A DNA stretch of 8,595 nt from DUOD01 sp050945235 (GCA_050945235.1 JBMNSO010000081.1:1-8595), one strand, 5' to 3'; counted from the stretch's first letter, positions 1 through 6,776 are shown. Numbers and translations are program-made. The notes: a model not told the origin generated them from the sequence alone.

Positions 1-1686
1 TATAGGAATATAAAATCACTACTGGTAATTGCGACATTGGTATTTATATTGTTTGGCATTTTTGGTTGTGCCTGGTTGGAGCCGATGAACCAGACAGGAA
101 TGGCTCAAACTCCAAAACAGGAACAACAAGAGGACCCTTCGCCTGTATATGGCGGTAAGTTGGTCTTTGCCATACCCGGCTTGTTTTCCAGCAATCCGTT
201 GCTGGTTACAAATCATGAAGAAAAAAATTTTTTTAGTTTGGTGTACGAAGGCTTAGTGAAATACGATGACGAATCAAAGATAGTTCCGGTTTTGGCCAGA
301 TCATGGTCAATTCAGGAGGATGGGAAAACCATCGTATTTAACCTAAGGGAAAATGTCAAATGGCACGACGAACAATCATTGAGTGCACAAGATGTTAAAT
401 TTACCCTTGATATATTATTAGATAATAGGATACAGTCTGTATATAAAGAAGATTTGGAACACATTACCAATTATAAGGTAATAGATGATACTACCTTAGA
501 GGTAACCTTCGATACTATATATAAAGACGCACTGGGTTTGTTCACCTTTCCCATTCTATCATCTAAACAATACGGCGGTATTAATGATATACTGGGTCAA
601 AAGGCTGCTATACCCGTAGGGACAGGGCCGTACAGGATACGGAAATACCATGTTCGCAGGGTACTTTATTTGGAAAGATTTAAAGATTGGTGGAAGGGCA
701 AGCCATATATAAATGAAATCGAAGTAATGTTGGTACCGGACAGGGATAGTATGATAGCAACCTTTGAAACTAAACAGACTGATCTGGTACAGACAGATGA
801 TATAAATTCAAGAAAATATGAGGAAACTGGTGATATAAACCATCATAAATTAATGACGCAAAATTATGAATTTTTGGCATTAAACTTTAACAATATTGAA
901 CTACAGCAAAAGGAAGTAAGGCAGGCCATGGCATATGCCATAGACAGGGAAAAAATACTGAATAATGTTTTACTGGGTCATGGGGTAATAGTTGATACAC
1001 CCATACCATCCGATTGTTGGATGTATACCAATGTTTCAGATGAATATAAGTATAATCCCGGCAAAGCCAGAAAAATACTACAGGAAGCCGGTTGGAGAAT
1101 TCTAGGACAAAGCGATACCTTCTCTAAGGATATCGATGATAAAAAGGTAAGTTTAACCTTTACCTTGCTTGTCAACAAAGATAATGAAATAAGGTGTCAT
1201 GTAGCCGATGTAATTAAGGAAAATCTTAGCCAGACAGGTATACAAATTGATGTCCAATTGTTGGATGAAGAACAGCTAAATAACAGACTGTTAGCCAAGG
1301 ACTTCGATCTGGCTCTTGTCGGATGGAACCTTTCATCCAAATATAACCTGGGCTTTGCATTGCACTCCAACAGGATTGAAGAAGGTGGCAATTTCATATC
1401 ATTTTCAAATGCTAAAATGGATGCATTATTAGACAAACTGAATCAGACCATGGATGAAGATACCGTTAAAGATATTTATGGCGATTTTCAAACCCTGTTT
1501 GTGGATGAGTTACCATACATCAGCCTGTATTACAGAACTTCATCGTTGTTGATCAAGGATGAGATTAAAGGTGTAAATCCTGTTAGAGAAGACCAGTTAT
1601 TCGATGGTGTAGAAAAATGGTATATATCTCGCCATCAAGACGATACTACTGATAATAGGGACAACCGCCAAGAGAATTCAACTTGA
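1..1686 (+). CDS. Family-5 extracellular solute-binding lipoprotein (peptide/nickel ABC transporter), 5' end outside window
   Basis: This is the substrate-binding component of an Opp/Dpp-type ABC importer. It is anchored outside the membrane and captures peptides or similar ligands for a permease pair. The frame is open from base 1 and gives 561 visible residues, close to full length for SBP_bac_5 proteins. Visible residues 2-23 form a lipoprotein signal peptide: basic RNIK, a hydrophobic core, then a lipobox IFGC with the lipidated Cys at residue 23 (bases 67-69). The TTG at 37 would cut into this signal, so the true start probably lies a few codons upstream of the window. The family signature region is clear: a Gly-Lys-leu-Val start to the mature domain, then ARSW, DGKTIVFNLRENVKWHD and SAQDVKFTLD. 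Later VGTGPY and RQAMAYAIDRE fit lobe II. The C-terminal tail is polar. No permease or ATPase gene follows, so partners must be upstream or elsewhere. The ligand cannot be assigned. Confidence 0.93.
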   Translation, partial: YRNIKSLLVIATLVFILFGIFGCAWLEPMNQTGMAQTPKQEQQEDPSPVYGGKLVFAIPGLFSSNPLLVTNHEEKNFFSLVYEGLVKYDDESKIVPVLARSWSIQEDGKTIVFNLRENVKWHDEQSLSAQDVKFTLDILLDNRIQSVYKEDLEHITNYKVIDDTTLEVTFDTIYKDALGLFTFPILSSKQYGGINDILGQKAAIPVGTGPYRIRKYHVRRVLYLERFKDWWKGKPYINEIEVMLVPDRDSMIATFETKQTDLVQTDDINSRKYEETGDINHHKLMTQNYEFLALNFNNIELQQKEVRQAMAYAIDREKILNNVLLGHGVIVDTPIPSDCWMYTNVSDEYKYNPGKARKILQEAGWRILGQSDTFSKDIDDKKVSLTFTLLVNKDNEIRCHVADVIKENLSQTGIQIDVQLLDEEQLNNRLLAKDFDLALVGWNLSSKYNLGFALHSNRIEEGGNFISFSNAKMDALLDKLNQTMDEDTVKDIYGDFQTLFVDELPYISLYYRTSSLLIKDEIKGVNPVREDQLFDGVEKWYISRHQDDTTDNRDNRQENST

Positions 1687-1711
1687 CATACGATAACAGT
1701 GAAGTTATAAT
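1683..1711 (+). promoter_or_regulatory. Consensus sigma-A promoter for tRNA-Leu
   Basis: TTGACA at 1683-1688 and TATAAT at 1706-1711 are separated by exactly 17 bases, so both hexamers match the vegetative consensus perfectly. The -35 box overlaps the TGA stop (1684-1686) of the preceding gene. Transcription would start near 1718, about 40 bases before the tRNA, in keeping with the strong promoters typical of stable RNA genes. Confidence 0.85.
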
Positions 1712-1728
1712 ATTTTTGTACCACAAAG

Positions 1729-1752
1729 GCCTGGTTATTATAATGACCAGGC
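1729..1752 (+). other. Hairpin in the tRNA-Leu leader
   Basis: GCCTGGT (1729-1735) pairs with ACCAGGC (1746-1752), with one possible T-G pair inside. No T-run follows on the plus strand, so it is not a convincing terminator for the gene before it. It lies inside the predicted transcript, a few bases upstream of the mature tRNA 5' end, and could be a processing or insulating structure in the 5' leader. Its function is inferred only from position. Confidence 0.45.
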
Positions 1753-1759
1753 AATGAAT

Positions 1760-1845
1760 GCGAGAGTGCTGGAATTGGCAGACAGGCACGTTTGAGGGGC
1801 GTGTGTCTTAATGGCGTACGGGTTCAAGTCCCGTCTCTCGCACCA
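1760..1845 (+). tRNA. tRNA-Leu (anticodon GAG)
   Basis: This is a class II tRNA with encoded CCA. The acceptor stem GCGAGAG (1760-1766) pairs perfectly with CTCTCGC (1835-1841), followed by discriminator A and CCA (1843-1845). The anticodon stem is CACGT (1787-1791) with GCGTG (1799-1803), enclosing the loop TTGAGGG with anticodon GAG at 1794-1796, which reads CUC and CUU leucine codons. A long variable arm (1804-1817) with a short GTC/GGC stem is typical of leucine tRNAs. The T stem ACGGG/CCCGT (1818-1822 with 1830-1834) encloses the loop TTCAAGT. Confidence 0.97.
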
Positions 1846-1861
1846 CTAAAATGGGTTTAAC

Positions 1862-1888
1862 GGATGTGTCGATACATCCTTTTTATTT
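1862..1888 (+). terminator. Rho-independent terminator after tRNA-Leu
   Basis: GGATGT (1862-1867) pairs with ACATCC (1874-1879) around a six-base loop and is followed directly by a T-rich tract, TTTTTATTTT. It lies 17 bases after the CCA end and closes a single-gene tRNA transcription unit. Confidence 0.75.
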
Positions 1889-1929
1889 TGAATTCTTCTT
1901 TGGTTAACACTTTGATGTTGAAATAATGT

Positions 1930-1960
1930 AACGGCGGGCTGTAAACATGAGTCCGCCGTT
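1930..1960 (-). terminator. Hairpin terminator of the CotF operon
   Basis: AACGGCGGGCT (1930-1940) pairs with AGTCCGCCGTT (1950-1960) as an 11-bp stem with one G-T pair and a nine-base loop. It lies seven bases past the stop codon of the minus-strand coat gene. On that strand the following tract is only moderately T-rich, so it is a good stem with a weak tail. It may also serve as a barrier between the coat operon and the opposing tRNA gene. Confidence 0.6.
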
Positions 1961-1966
1961 ATCAAT

Positions 1967-2272
1967 TTAGTGGGCTTCCAGTCTTATAAGTTCTTTAGAG
2001 AAGGAGTAAGCTTGTGCCAGTTGTGTATCCGGCTGTTCATAGGGCTTATACCACCCGTTTTTTATACAGAGTTCTGTTATACTCTGGTGGGCCATTAAGT
2101 ACTGGGTTACGTACTCAGAGTACATTCGCTTTACCTCCGGAGTAGATGCTTCAAGAGCAGCCGTTAAATATGCTGAAGCACCACCCTTGGCACCGGCTAG
2201 CATATCCATTGCAATTACTTGGTCGTTAAACCCTTCCGTTGCATCCTTTATAACATTTTTAAAGATACCCAT
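1967..2272 (-). CDS. Spore coat protein, CotF domain
   Basis: This is a 101-residue protein of the Coat_F family, whose members are found on the spore surface and have a ferritin-like helical bundle fold without an evident enzyme site. Nearly the whole chain matches the domain. The conserved stretch runs from MDMLAGAKGGASAYLTAALE, through ASTPEVKRMYSEY, to the GWYKPYEQP motif near residues 73-81. The ATG at 2272-2270 follows the TAA of the upstream gene with no gap (TAAATG). An AAAGGAG ribosome site lies inside the end of that gene, eight bases before the ATG, so the two are very likely translationally coupled. It is the second gene of a two-gene operon and is followed by a hairpin. Expression in the mother cell late in sporulation is expected from the family, not shown here. 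Confidence 0.93.
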   Translation of the reverse strand: MGIFKNVIKDATEGFNDQVIAMDMLAGAKGGASAYLTAALEASTPEVKRMYSEYVTQYLMAHQSITELCIKNGWYKPYEQPDTQLAQAYSFSKELIRLEAH

Positions 2273-2488
2273 TTACTGTACTCCTTTCAAGGCGATTATA
2301 TCGTTATCCTCAATAAATTTTTGCAAAGCCAATATCCTAGCCTCTATAGCATGTATGGTGGACTGGGACAAAGTCTTTAATTCGTCGTGGGATATTAGCT
2401 TTTCCGATGCTTTGGCCGTGGTTAAGGCCTGCATTTCCATTCCCAATAGATCTCGGAGCGACAACATTTCTGCAGGTGTAATATTCAT
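2273..2488 (-). CDS. Small coat-associated helical protein, partner of the CotF protein
   Basis: This 71-residue protein starts at the ATG at 2488-2486, which has a strong AGGAGGT ribosome site a few bases upstream. The frame stays open further upstream to 2587, but no good ribosome site supports an earlier start. The sequence is acidic and predicted almost wholly helical. It contains MLSLRDLLGMEMQALTTAKA, then a region rich in Ser, His and Thr, then HAIEARILALQKFIED. This resembles the short proteins that commonly precede CotF genes in clostridia and is often annotated simply as spore coat protein; a half-bundle able to pair with the CotF protein is plausible but inferred. Its stop codon abuts the start of the CotF gene. 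It has no signal peptide, membrane segment or cysteines. Confidence 0.85.
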   Translation of the reverse strand: MNITPAEMLSLRDLLGMEMQALTTAKASEKLISHDELKTLSQSTIHAIEARILALQKFIEDNDIIALKGVQ

Positions 2489-2606
2489 ATAATTACCTCC
2501 TCTTTGTTTTTTACTATTGTTTGTATGGTTGTTGTAATATATTCTCGACAATAATTGGTATATTACTATAGATATATCCATGGGCATCTACAAAAGGTTT
2601 TTAACA

Positions 2607-2635
2607 TTGACTACAGACCTTCGAGGCTGTACAAT
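2607..2635 (+). promoter_or_regulatory. Sigma-A-type promoter for the YczE-like gene
   Basis: TTGACT (2607-2612) and TACAAT (2630-2635) are 17 bases apart, each matching five of six consensus positions. The expected start is near 2642. The spacer contains an imperfect hairpin, ACAG-A-CCT-TCG-AGG-CTGT (2613-2630), that could be an operator or chance. The gene start at 2691 has an AAGGAGA ribosome site at 2674-2680. Confidence 0.65.
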
Positions 2636-2690
2636 TTTATAGTAACGTTTATAAAAAGGCTAAAGCTGTTATTAAGGAGAGTATAGGGTA

Positions 2691-3356
2691 ATGAATTTAA
2701 TTAAACGGTATTTATTATTGTATTTAGGATTGTTCCTATATAGTATAGGAATACTTCTAACTATACATGCTAATCTTGGTGCATCCCCCTGGGACGTATT
2801 TCACCTGGGACTTTCGAACATGGTTGGCCTTACAATTGGTGAGGCTAGTCAGGGAGTAGGGTTGGTGTTAATAATATTAAACTATTTCTTCAAAGTAGGA
2901 CTAGGCTGGGGCACGCTGTTTAATATGTATTTTATCGGTTTGTTTATTGATATAATAGAAAAACATGGTTTAATAATCGATGCCAATTCATTAGCCGCAA
3001 AGATAATTATGCTTTTGTCAGGAATCATAATTATGGGTTGGGCGACTTATTTCTATATGAATTCAGCATTGGGCATCGGACCTAGGGATGGTTTAATGAT
3101 TGGATTGAGCAGGAAACTATCTACAAAGGTTTGGAAGGTCAGGACCGCCATAGAGGTTTGTGTGGCTGTAATTGGCTATTTATTCGGAGGCCCTATAGGC
3201 ATAGGCACAATTGTAAGTGCTTTGCTAATTGGCCCCTCAATACAATTGGCATATGCAATCGGAGGCAAAGACCCCAAAGGGATTATGCATAGAACCATTG
3301 CCGACGATTTTAAGGCCATATTTAGTCGTAAAGGCAAACTAAAAAAAACTACTTGA
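2691..3356 (+). CDS. YczE/YitT-related integral membrane protein
   Basis: This 221-residue polytopic membrane protein has about six hydrophobic segments (near residues 7-27, 54-67, 76-90, 103-122, 152-168 and 171-190) and a basic C-terminal tail. It fits the YczE-like family (COG2364), whose members sit in the cytoplasmic membrane; in Bacillus subtilis YczE lies beside sfp and affects antibiotic production. The transported substrate, if any, is unknown. The two halves are visibly repeated: ANLGASPWDVFHLGLS near residues 27-42 matches SALGIGPRDGLMIGLS near 125-140, each followed by a hydrophobic segment and a Gly-rich stretch. It has its own promoter and ribosome site and no operon partner; TypA downstream has a separate promoter. 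No clear terminator follows. Confidence 0.85.
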   Translation: MNLIKRYLLLYLGLFLYSIGILLTIHANLGASPWDVFHLGLSNMVGLTIGEASQGVGLVLIILNYFFKVGLGWGTLFNMYFIGLFIDIIEKHGLIIDANSLAAKIIMLLSGIIIMGWATYFYMNSALGIGPRDGLMIGLSRKLSTKVWKVRTAIEVCVAVIGYLFGGPIGIGTIVSALLIGPSIQLAYAIGGKDPKGIMHRTIADDFKAIFSRKGKLKKTT

Positions 3357-3388
3357 TATTTTTTTGTTGTTCCTAGGACAACTGTTTA

Positions 3389-3417
3389 TTGATAACAATC
3401 CTTTGATGTGTTAAAAT
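3389..3417 (+). promoter_or_regulatory. Sigma-A-type promoter for typA
   Basis: TTGATA (3389-3394) and TAAAAT (3412-3417) are 17 bases apart and each match five of six consensus bases. The expected start is near 3424, about 36 bases before the TTG codon. The gene therefore need not depend on read-through from the membrane protein gene upstream. Confidence 0.65.
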
Positions 3418-3459
3418 TAATTTTTGTAGCAATATACGAACTATAAAGGTGGAATTTGT

Positions 3460-5283
3460 TTGGAAATAAAAAGAGATGATATAAGGAATATAGCAATTAT
3501 TGCCCATGTGGATCACGGAAAGACTACCTTGGTAGATGTAATGTTAAAACAGGGAGGAATATTTAGGGAAAACCAAGTGGTACAGGAACGGGTAATGGAT
3601 TCCAACGACCTTGAGAGGGAACGGGGTATTACTATATTATCAAAGAATACTGCTATTAACTATAACAATACAAAGATAAATATAATAGACACACCAGGGC
3701 ATGCAGATTTTAGCGGTGAAGTTGAACGAGTGCTGAAGATGGTGAATGGTGTGCTGCTTCTAGTGGATGCCTTTGAAGGTGTTATGCCTCAAACTAAGTT
3801 TGTCCTGAGAAAGGCATTGGAACTAGGTCATCCTGTAATTGTAGTGGTTAATAAAATAGACAGACCTGAGGCAAGGGTTGAAGAGGTGGTTGATGAAGTA
3901 CTGGACCTGTTTATTGAGCTTAATGCTGATGAACAGCAGCTTGAATATCCTTTTGTTTTTGTTTCCGGGAAAAACGGTACGGCGTCTTTAGATATATATA
4001 AACAGGGGATCAACCTTAAGCCCCTCTTTGACACTATCATAAAATATATTCCAGCACCTTGTGGCTATGTAGACCAGCCCTTACAAGTGCTGGTGTCCAC
4101 CATTGATTACAATGATTATATCGGAAGGATTGCCATTGGCAAGGTGGAAAGGGGCAGAATATCCAGTGGGCAGGATGCTGTGCTGTGCAATAATAAGGGA
4201 GATAATACCAAGGTGAAGGTTAGCAACCTGTATCAATTTGAAGGGCTTAAGAGGGTTGAAGTTGAGTCGGCCATGCTGGGTGATATTATAGCCATATCGG
4301 GTATAGAGCAAATCAATATAGGCGATACCATATGTGATGTCGACCATGTTGAACCCATACCCTTTGTAGATATTTCCGAACCTACCATGGCTATGGTTTT
4401 TTCGGTAAATGATAGTCCCTTTGCCGGTAAAGAAGGAAAATTTGTTACATCCAGAAACCTAAGGGAACGGTTGTATAAGGAGCTTCAAACCGATGTCAGC
4501 TTAAGGGTAGAGGAAACAGAAACACCCGATGCCTTTAAGGTACTTGGCAGGGGAGAGCTGCATTTATCCATATTAATAGAAACCATGCGAAGGCAGGGAT
4601 ATGAATTCCAGGTTTCCAAGCCAATGGTGGTATATAAAGAAATTGATGGCAAGATCCACGAGCCCATGGAACTGGTTGTCATAGACGTACCAGAAGAATT
4701 CACCGGTGTAGTGATAGAAAAGCTGGGTAAGAGAAAGGGAGAGCTGATAAGTATGGAAAATACCACAGGCAGTCATGTAAAACTGGAGTTCTCCATACCA
4801 TCCAGGGGATTATTTGGATACAGGTCGGAATTTTTGACAGATACCCGGGGCAATGGCATTATGAATTCCGTTTTTAATGGATATCAACCATATAAGGGCG
4901 ACATAATTTCAAGGCAACAGGGGTCTTTAGTTGCTTATGAAACCGGTGAGGCGGTAACCTATGGCTTGTTTAATGCCCAGGACCGGGGTGTGTTGTTCAT
5001 CGAACCGGGCACCATGGTGTACCAAGGTATGGTAGTGGGACAGAATAATCGGACCGGTGATATTGAGGTTAATGTATGCAAAAAAAAGCATGTGACGAAC
5101 ATGAGGGCTGCAGGTTCCGATGAAGCACTAAGATTAGTTCCGGCAAAAAAACTGAGTTTAGAGCAGGCATTGGAATTTATCGATGATGATGAATTGGTAG
5201 AAATAACACCCAGTGTTATTCGGATAAGGAAAAAAATATTGGATCCTATTAAGAGAGTAAAGGCTAATAATAGAAAGAAGTAA
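3460..5283 (+). CDS. typA: Ribosome-binding translational GTPase TypA/BipA
   Basis: This is a full-length TypA (607 residues; the family is about 600-615), an EF-G-like GTPase that binds the ribosome and supports 50S assembly, growth in the cold and stress responses. G motifs are all visible: G1 AHVDHGKT at 15-22, G2 Thr58 in RGITI, G3 DTPGH at 77-81, G4 NKID at 131-134 and G5 SGK at 169-171. Then come the beta-barrel domain II, EF-G-like domains III (RGELHLSILIETMRRQGYEF) and V (PMELVVIDVPEEF with GELISME), and the TypA-specific C-terminal domain with GLFGYRSEFLTDTRG and KKKHVTNMRA. The start is TTG at 3460, seven bases after AAAGGTGG; no ATG lies near it in frame, and the first residues MEIKRDDIRNIAIIAH fit the family. 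It stands alone and converges on the DUF1540 gene. Confidence 0.98.
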   Translation: MEIKRDDIRNIAIIAHVDHGKTTLVDVMLKQGGIFRENQVVQERVMDSNDLERERGITILSKNTAINYNNTKINIIDTPGHADFSGEVERVLKMVNGVLLLVDAFEGVMPQTKFVLRKALELGHPVIVVVNKIDRPEARVEEVVDEVLDLFIELNADEQQLEYPFVFVSGKNGTASLDIYKQGINLKPLFDTIIKYIPAPCGYVDQPLQVLVSTIDYNDYIGRIAIGKVERGRISSGQDAVLCNNKGDNTKVKVSNLYQFEGLKRVEVESAMLGDIIAISGIEQINIGDTICDVDHVEPIPFVDISEPTMAMVFSVNDSPFAGKEGKFVTSRNLRERLYKELQTDVSLRVEETETPDAFKVLGRGELHLSILIETMRRQGYEFQVSKPMVVYKEIDGKIHEPMELVVIDVPEEFTGVVIEKLGKRKGELISMENTTGSHVKLEFSIPSRGLFGYRSEFLTDTRGNGIMNSVFNGYQPYKGDIISRQQGSLVAYETGEAVTYGLFNAQDRGVLFIEPGTMVYQGMVVGQNNRTGDIEVNVCKKKHVTNMRAAGSDEALRLVPAKKLSLEQALEFIDDDELVEITPSVIRIRKKILDPIKRVKANNRKK

Positions 5284-5284
5284 A

Positions 5285-5314
5285 GGTTAAGGCAGATTAT
5301 AATCTGCCTTAGCC
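5285..5314. terminator. Bidirectional hairpin terminator between typA and the DUF1540 gene
   Basis: A near-perfect 30-base palindrome begins two bases after the typA stop: GGTTAAGGCAGATTA pairs with TAATCTGCCTTAGCC with one T-G pair. On the plus strand the next T-run is about a dozen bases away (5326-5332). On the minus strand the hairpin is followed by TTTACTTCTTTC. It lies between two convergent genes and probably ends both transcripts. Confidence 0.75.
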
Positions 5315-5330
5315 AAATCCTGTATTGTTT

Positions 5331-5513
5331 TTACATACTCCCCTTTGGTGCGAAGGTTGCGCAGTCGGTCTCTTCCGTATTACTAGCATTTCTCGGTTGT
5401 ACCTCTATCTCATTGGCTACGCAGTGATCTCCGCTCTCATAGTATTGACAGGTATTCACCACGCATCTTACCCTGGATATTGGGCTGTCTGTTCTATTTA
5501 CTCTACCGGGCAT
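5331..5513 (-). CDS. DUF1540 small cysteine-motif protein
   Basis: This 60-residue protein carries one DUF1540 domain. The pattern is RCVVNTCQYYESGDHC (residues 16-31), followed by ANEIEV and a closing TEETDCATF (residues 46-54). The four cysteines are 17, 22, 31 and 51, spaced x4, x8 and x19; this suggests a small metal-binding fold, but the family has no settled function. The ATG at 5513-5511 has a strong AAAGGAGGT ribosome site, which makes the start secure despite the small size. There is no signal peptide or membrane segment. It is a single gene facing typA and sharing its terminator. The 113 bases upstream hold no promoter I can call with confidence; a GTATA box near 5595 lacks a matching -10. 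Confidence 0.88.
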   Translation of the reverse strand: MPGRVNRTDSPISRVRCVVNTCQYYESGDHCVANEIEVQPRNASNTEETDCATFAPKGSM

Positions 5514-5626
5514 TCAATTACCTCCTTTCGTTTCTTAATCTAGTTTTTCAAAGGAAACAACATAATATTCATAAATAGACTTTGGAATGTTATACCGGAT
5601 AGTTTAACCAATATTTATCCATGATG

Positions 5627-6007
5627 TTACAAAAGGTTGCTCAGCCGGAATGCCTCCTTCTCAGGTATGTGTAATATATATAGTCGCAATACCGCTATTT
5701 CCGCCATGGCAGACGGTTTTTCCCGGGTTTTTATAAACTGGTCAATCCTAGCAACGGTAACGTCGATATTATCGATTTCTTCATGGTCAAGGGTAATTGT
5801 CCATTTCTTTTTAACATGACTCCAAGATACTTTAAGTTCATCCATGTATTCTTGTCCCAAAGTCCAGTCTTCTTTTTCTATACAATCTTCGATCCTGTCC
5901 AGTTTTTTTGATAGTTGCTCTGCGGTATTTTTCATTTGTATATGTCCGTAGATAGACATGGCGAAAAAGGCCAGTATGATAACAAGCATTACTATGACAA
6001 TTTTCAT
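5627..6007 (-). CDS. DUF4363 membrane-anchored protein
   Basis: This 126-residue protein has an N-terminal membrane segment (about residues 2-21, KIVIVMLVIILAFFAMSIYG), a helical heptad-like stretch (about 25-60) and the DUF4363 core. The core contains SWSHVKKKWTITLDHEEIDNID near 61-82, then an Ala/Leu-rich helix and a terminal HIPEKEAFRLSNLL. Topology predicts a single anchor with the soluble part outside the cytoplasm. The ATG has an AGGAGA ribosome site. It lies 27 bases after the DUF421 gene and is clearly its operon partner; this pair recurs in spore-forming Firmicutes, so a joint role at the membrane is likely, although no biochemical function is established. No strong terminator is visible after it. 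Confidence 0.88.
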   Translation of the reverse strand: MKIVIVMLVIILAFFAMSIYGHIQMKNTAEQLSKKLDRIEDCIEKEDWTLGQEYMDELKVSWSHVKKKWTITLDHEEIDNIDVTVARIDQFIKTREKPSAMAEIAVLRLYILHIPEKEAFRLSNLL

Positions 6008-6034
6008 TTTATACTCTCCTGTATTTTACTTTAA

Positions 6035-6712
6035 TCATCTATTTAAAGATTTTTCTTGATAATATAATTGACCTGAGGTGTCAATGCTGGCGAATAACAC
6101 CTTTTTGGTATCATTGATACCGAATTTTTGCAGTTCACTTTGAAGCCACTGCACAGTAAGATTAATTTTTTTCAAGTTGGAATGATTGATTTTCCCGTCT
6201 ATAATCAACGGTGTGGGCAATCCCTCGTATTGGGTCTTGATGTTGAGGTCTTCTGGGGTTACAGCTCTTTTTTGGGACTTTGGTATAATACTTAGCTGGC
6301 CGCTTGTTTCCAGTATGGCAAATTCTACGTCCGCAATATTGGGGGCATTTGCTGCCCGCAATTGTTCCAACAGATCGTTTAAATTATATCTTTCTTTCCT
6401 TAGTTGCTCCTCCACGATCCTACCATTTTCTATTAATACGCTTGGGGTACCGCATATTATTTTCCTAGCCCTTACACTTTTAAGGGTAACAAAAGATAAG
6501 ACAACCTGTACAAATAATAGGGTTATTATCGATATAACGCCGTTTATCAACGGCACAGCTTTATCCTGCATAGGCACTGAGGCCAATTCGGCAATCATTA
6601 TGGCTACAACCAGTTCAAAGGGTTGAAGCTCACCTATCTGCCTTTTTCCCATAATTCTCATTACTATGACTACTAATAGATACAATACCAATGCCCTGAC
6701 GAATACAAGCAT
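6035..6712 (-). CDS. DUF421/YetF-family membrane protein
   Basis: This 225-residue protein has three N-terminal membrane segments (about residues 3-20, 33-52 and 55-76) followed by a cytoplasmic two-part YetF domain. Family marks are VMRIMGKRQIGELQPFELVVAIMIAELAS, then VRARKIICGTPSVLIENGRI, LRAANAPNIADVEFAILETSGQLSI and a Leu-rich C-terminal domain ending near FASIDTSGQLYY. DUF421 proteins of Bacillus have been linked to the spore inner membrane and heat resistance, and some spoVA-type operons carry one; transfer of that role to this gene is inference. The ATG at 6712-6710 follows an AAAGGAG ribosome site. It is first in an operon with the DUF4363 gene and has a possible forespore promoter upstream. 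Confidence 0.92.
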   Translation of the reverse strand: MLVFVRALVLYLLVVIVMRIMGKRQIGELQPFELVVAIMIAELASVPMQDKAVPLINGVISIITLLFVQVVLSFVTLKSVRARKIICGTPSVLIENGRIVEEQLRKERYNLNDLLEQLRAANAPNIADVEFAILETSGQLSIIPKSQKRAVTPEDLNIKTQYEGLPTPLIIDGKINHSNLKKINLTVQWLQSELQKFGINDTKKVLFASIDTSGQLYYQEKSLNR

Positions 6713-6747
6713 AAGATTTATACTCCTTTAACCTTGTTGATATTCAA

Positions 6748-6776
6748 ATTTTAACCACTGGATACTTTTTTTATTC
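6748..6776 (-). promoter_or_regulatory. Possible sigma-F/sigma-G-type promoter for the DUF421-DUF4363 operon
   Basis: Read on the minus strand, GAATA (6776-6772) is followed after 15 bases by GGTTAAAAT (6756-6748). The second element matches the forespore -10 pattern GGnnAnAAT at every fixed position, and GAATA is an accepted variant of the -35 box. The ATG lies about 35 bases further on. No good sigma-A alternative was found. The match is made by eye and could be chance in AT-rich DNA. Confidence 0.4.

Noticed and set aside
37..216. TTG at 37 as the start of the solute-binding protein
   Set aside because: The frame is open to base 1, and the codons before 37 encode the basic and hydrophobic parts of a lipoprotein signal peptide that ends at Cys 67-69. 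A start at 37 would remove the basic region.
1760..1845. tRNA-Leu as an integration site for a mobile element
   Set aside because: No repeated 3' tRNA segment or integrase gene is visible beside it. The only recombinase is at the far end of the window and is of the serine type.
2520..2527. CATACAAA on the minus strand as a sigma-E promoter -10 for the coat operon
   Set aside because: The -10 match is good (seven of eight), but the only -35-like GAATATA is about 10 bases away instead of about 14, so I do not call a promoter.
2489..2587. N-terminal extension of the small coat-associated protein to the ATG at 2587
   Set aside because: The AGGAGGT ribosome site lies directly before the ATG at 2488, the extension has no ribosome site, and its residues do not look like the family.
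3366..3382. GTTGT/ACAAC hairpin after the YczE-like gene as a terminator
   Set aside because: The stem is only 5 bp and the T-run lies before it rather than after it on the plus strand. On the minus strand no gene ends here.
5325..5543. Plus-strand 72-residue ORF opposite the DUF1540 gene
   Set aside because: It overlaps the well-supported DUF1540 gene on the other strand, has no ribosome site of note and shows no recognisable family. It is a shadow frame.
6186..6626. Plus-strand 146-residue ORF inside the DUF421 gene
   Set aside because: It is fully antisense to a gene with clear family motifs and has no supporting start signal.
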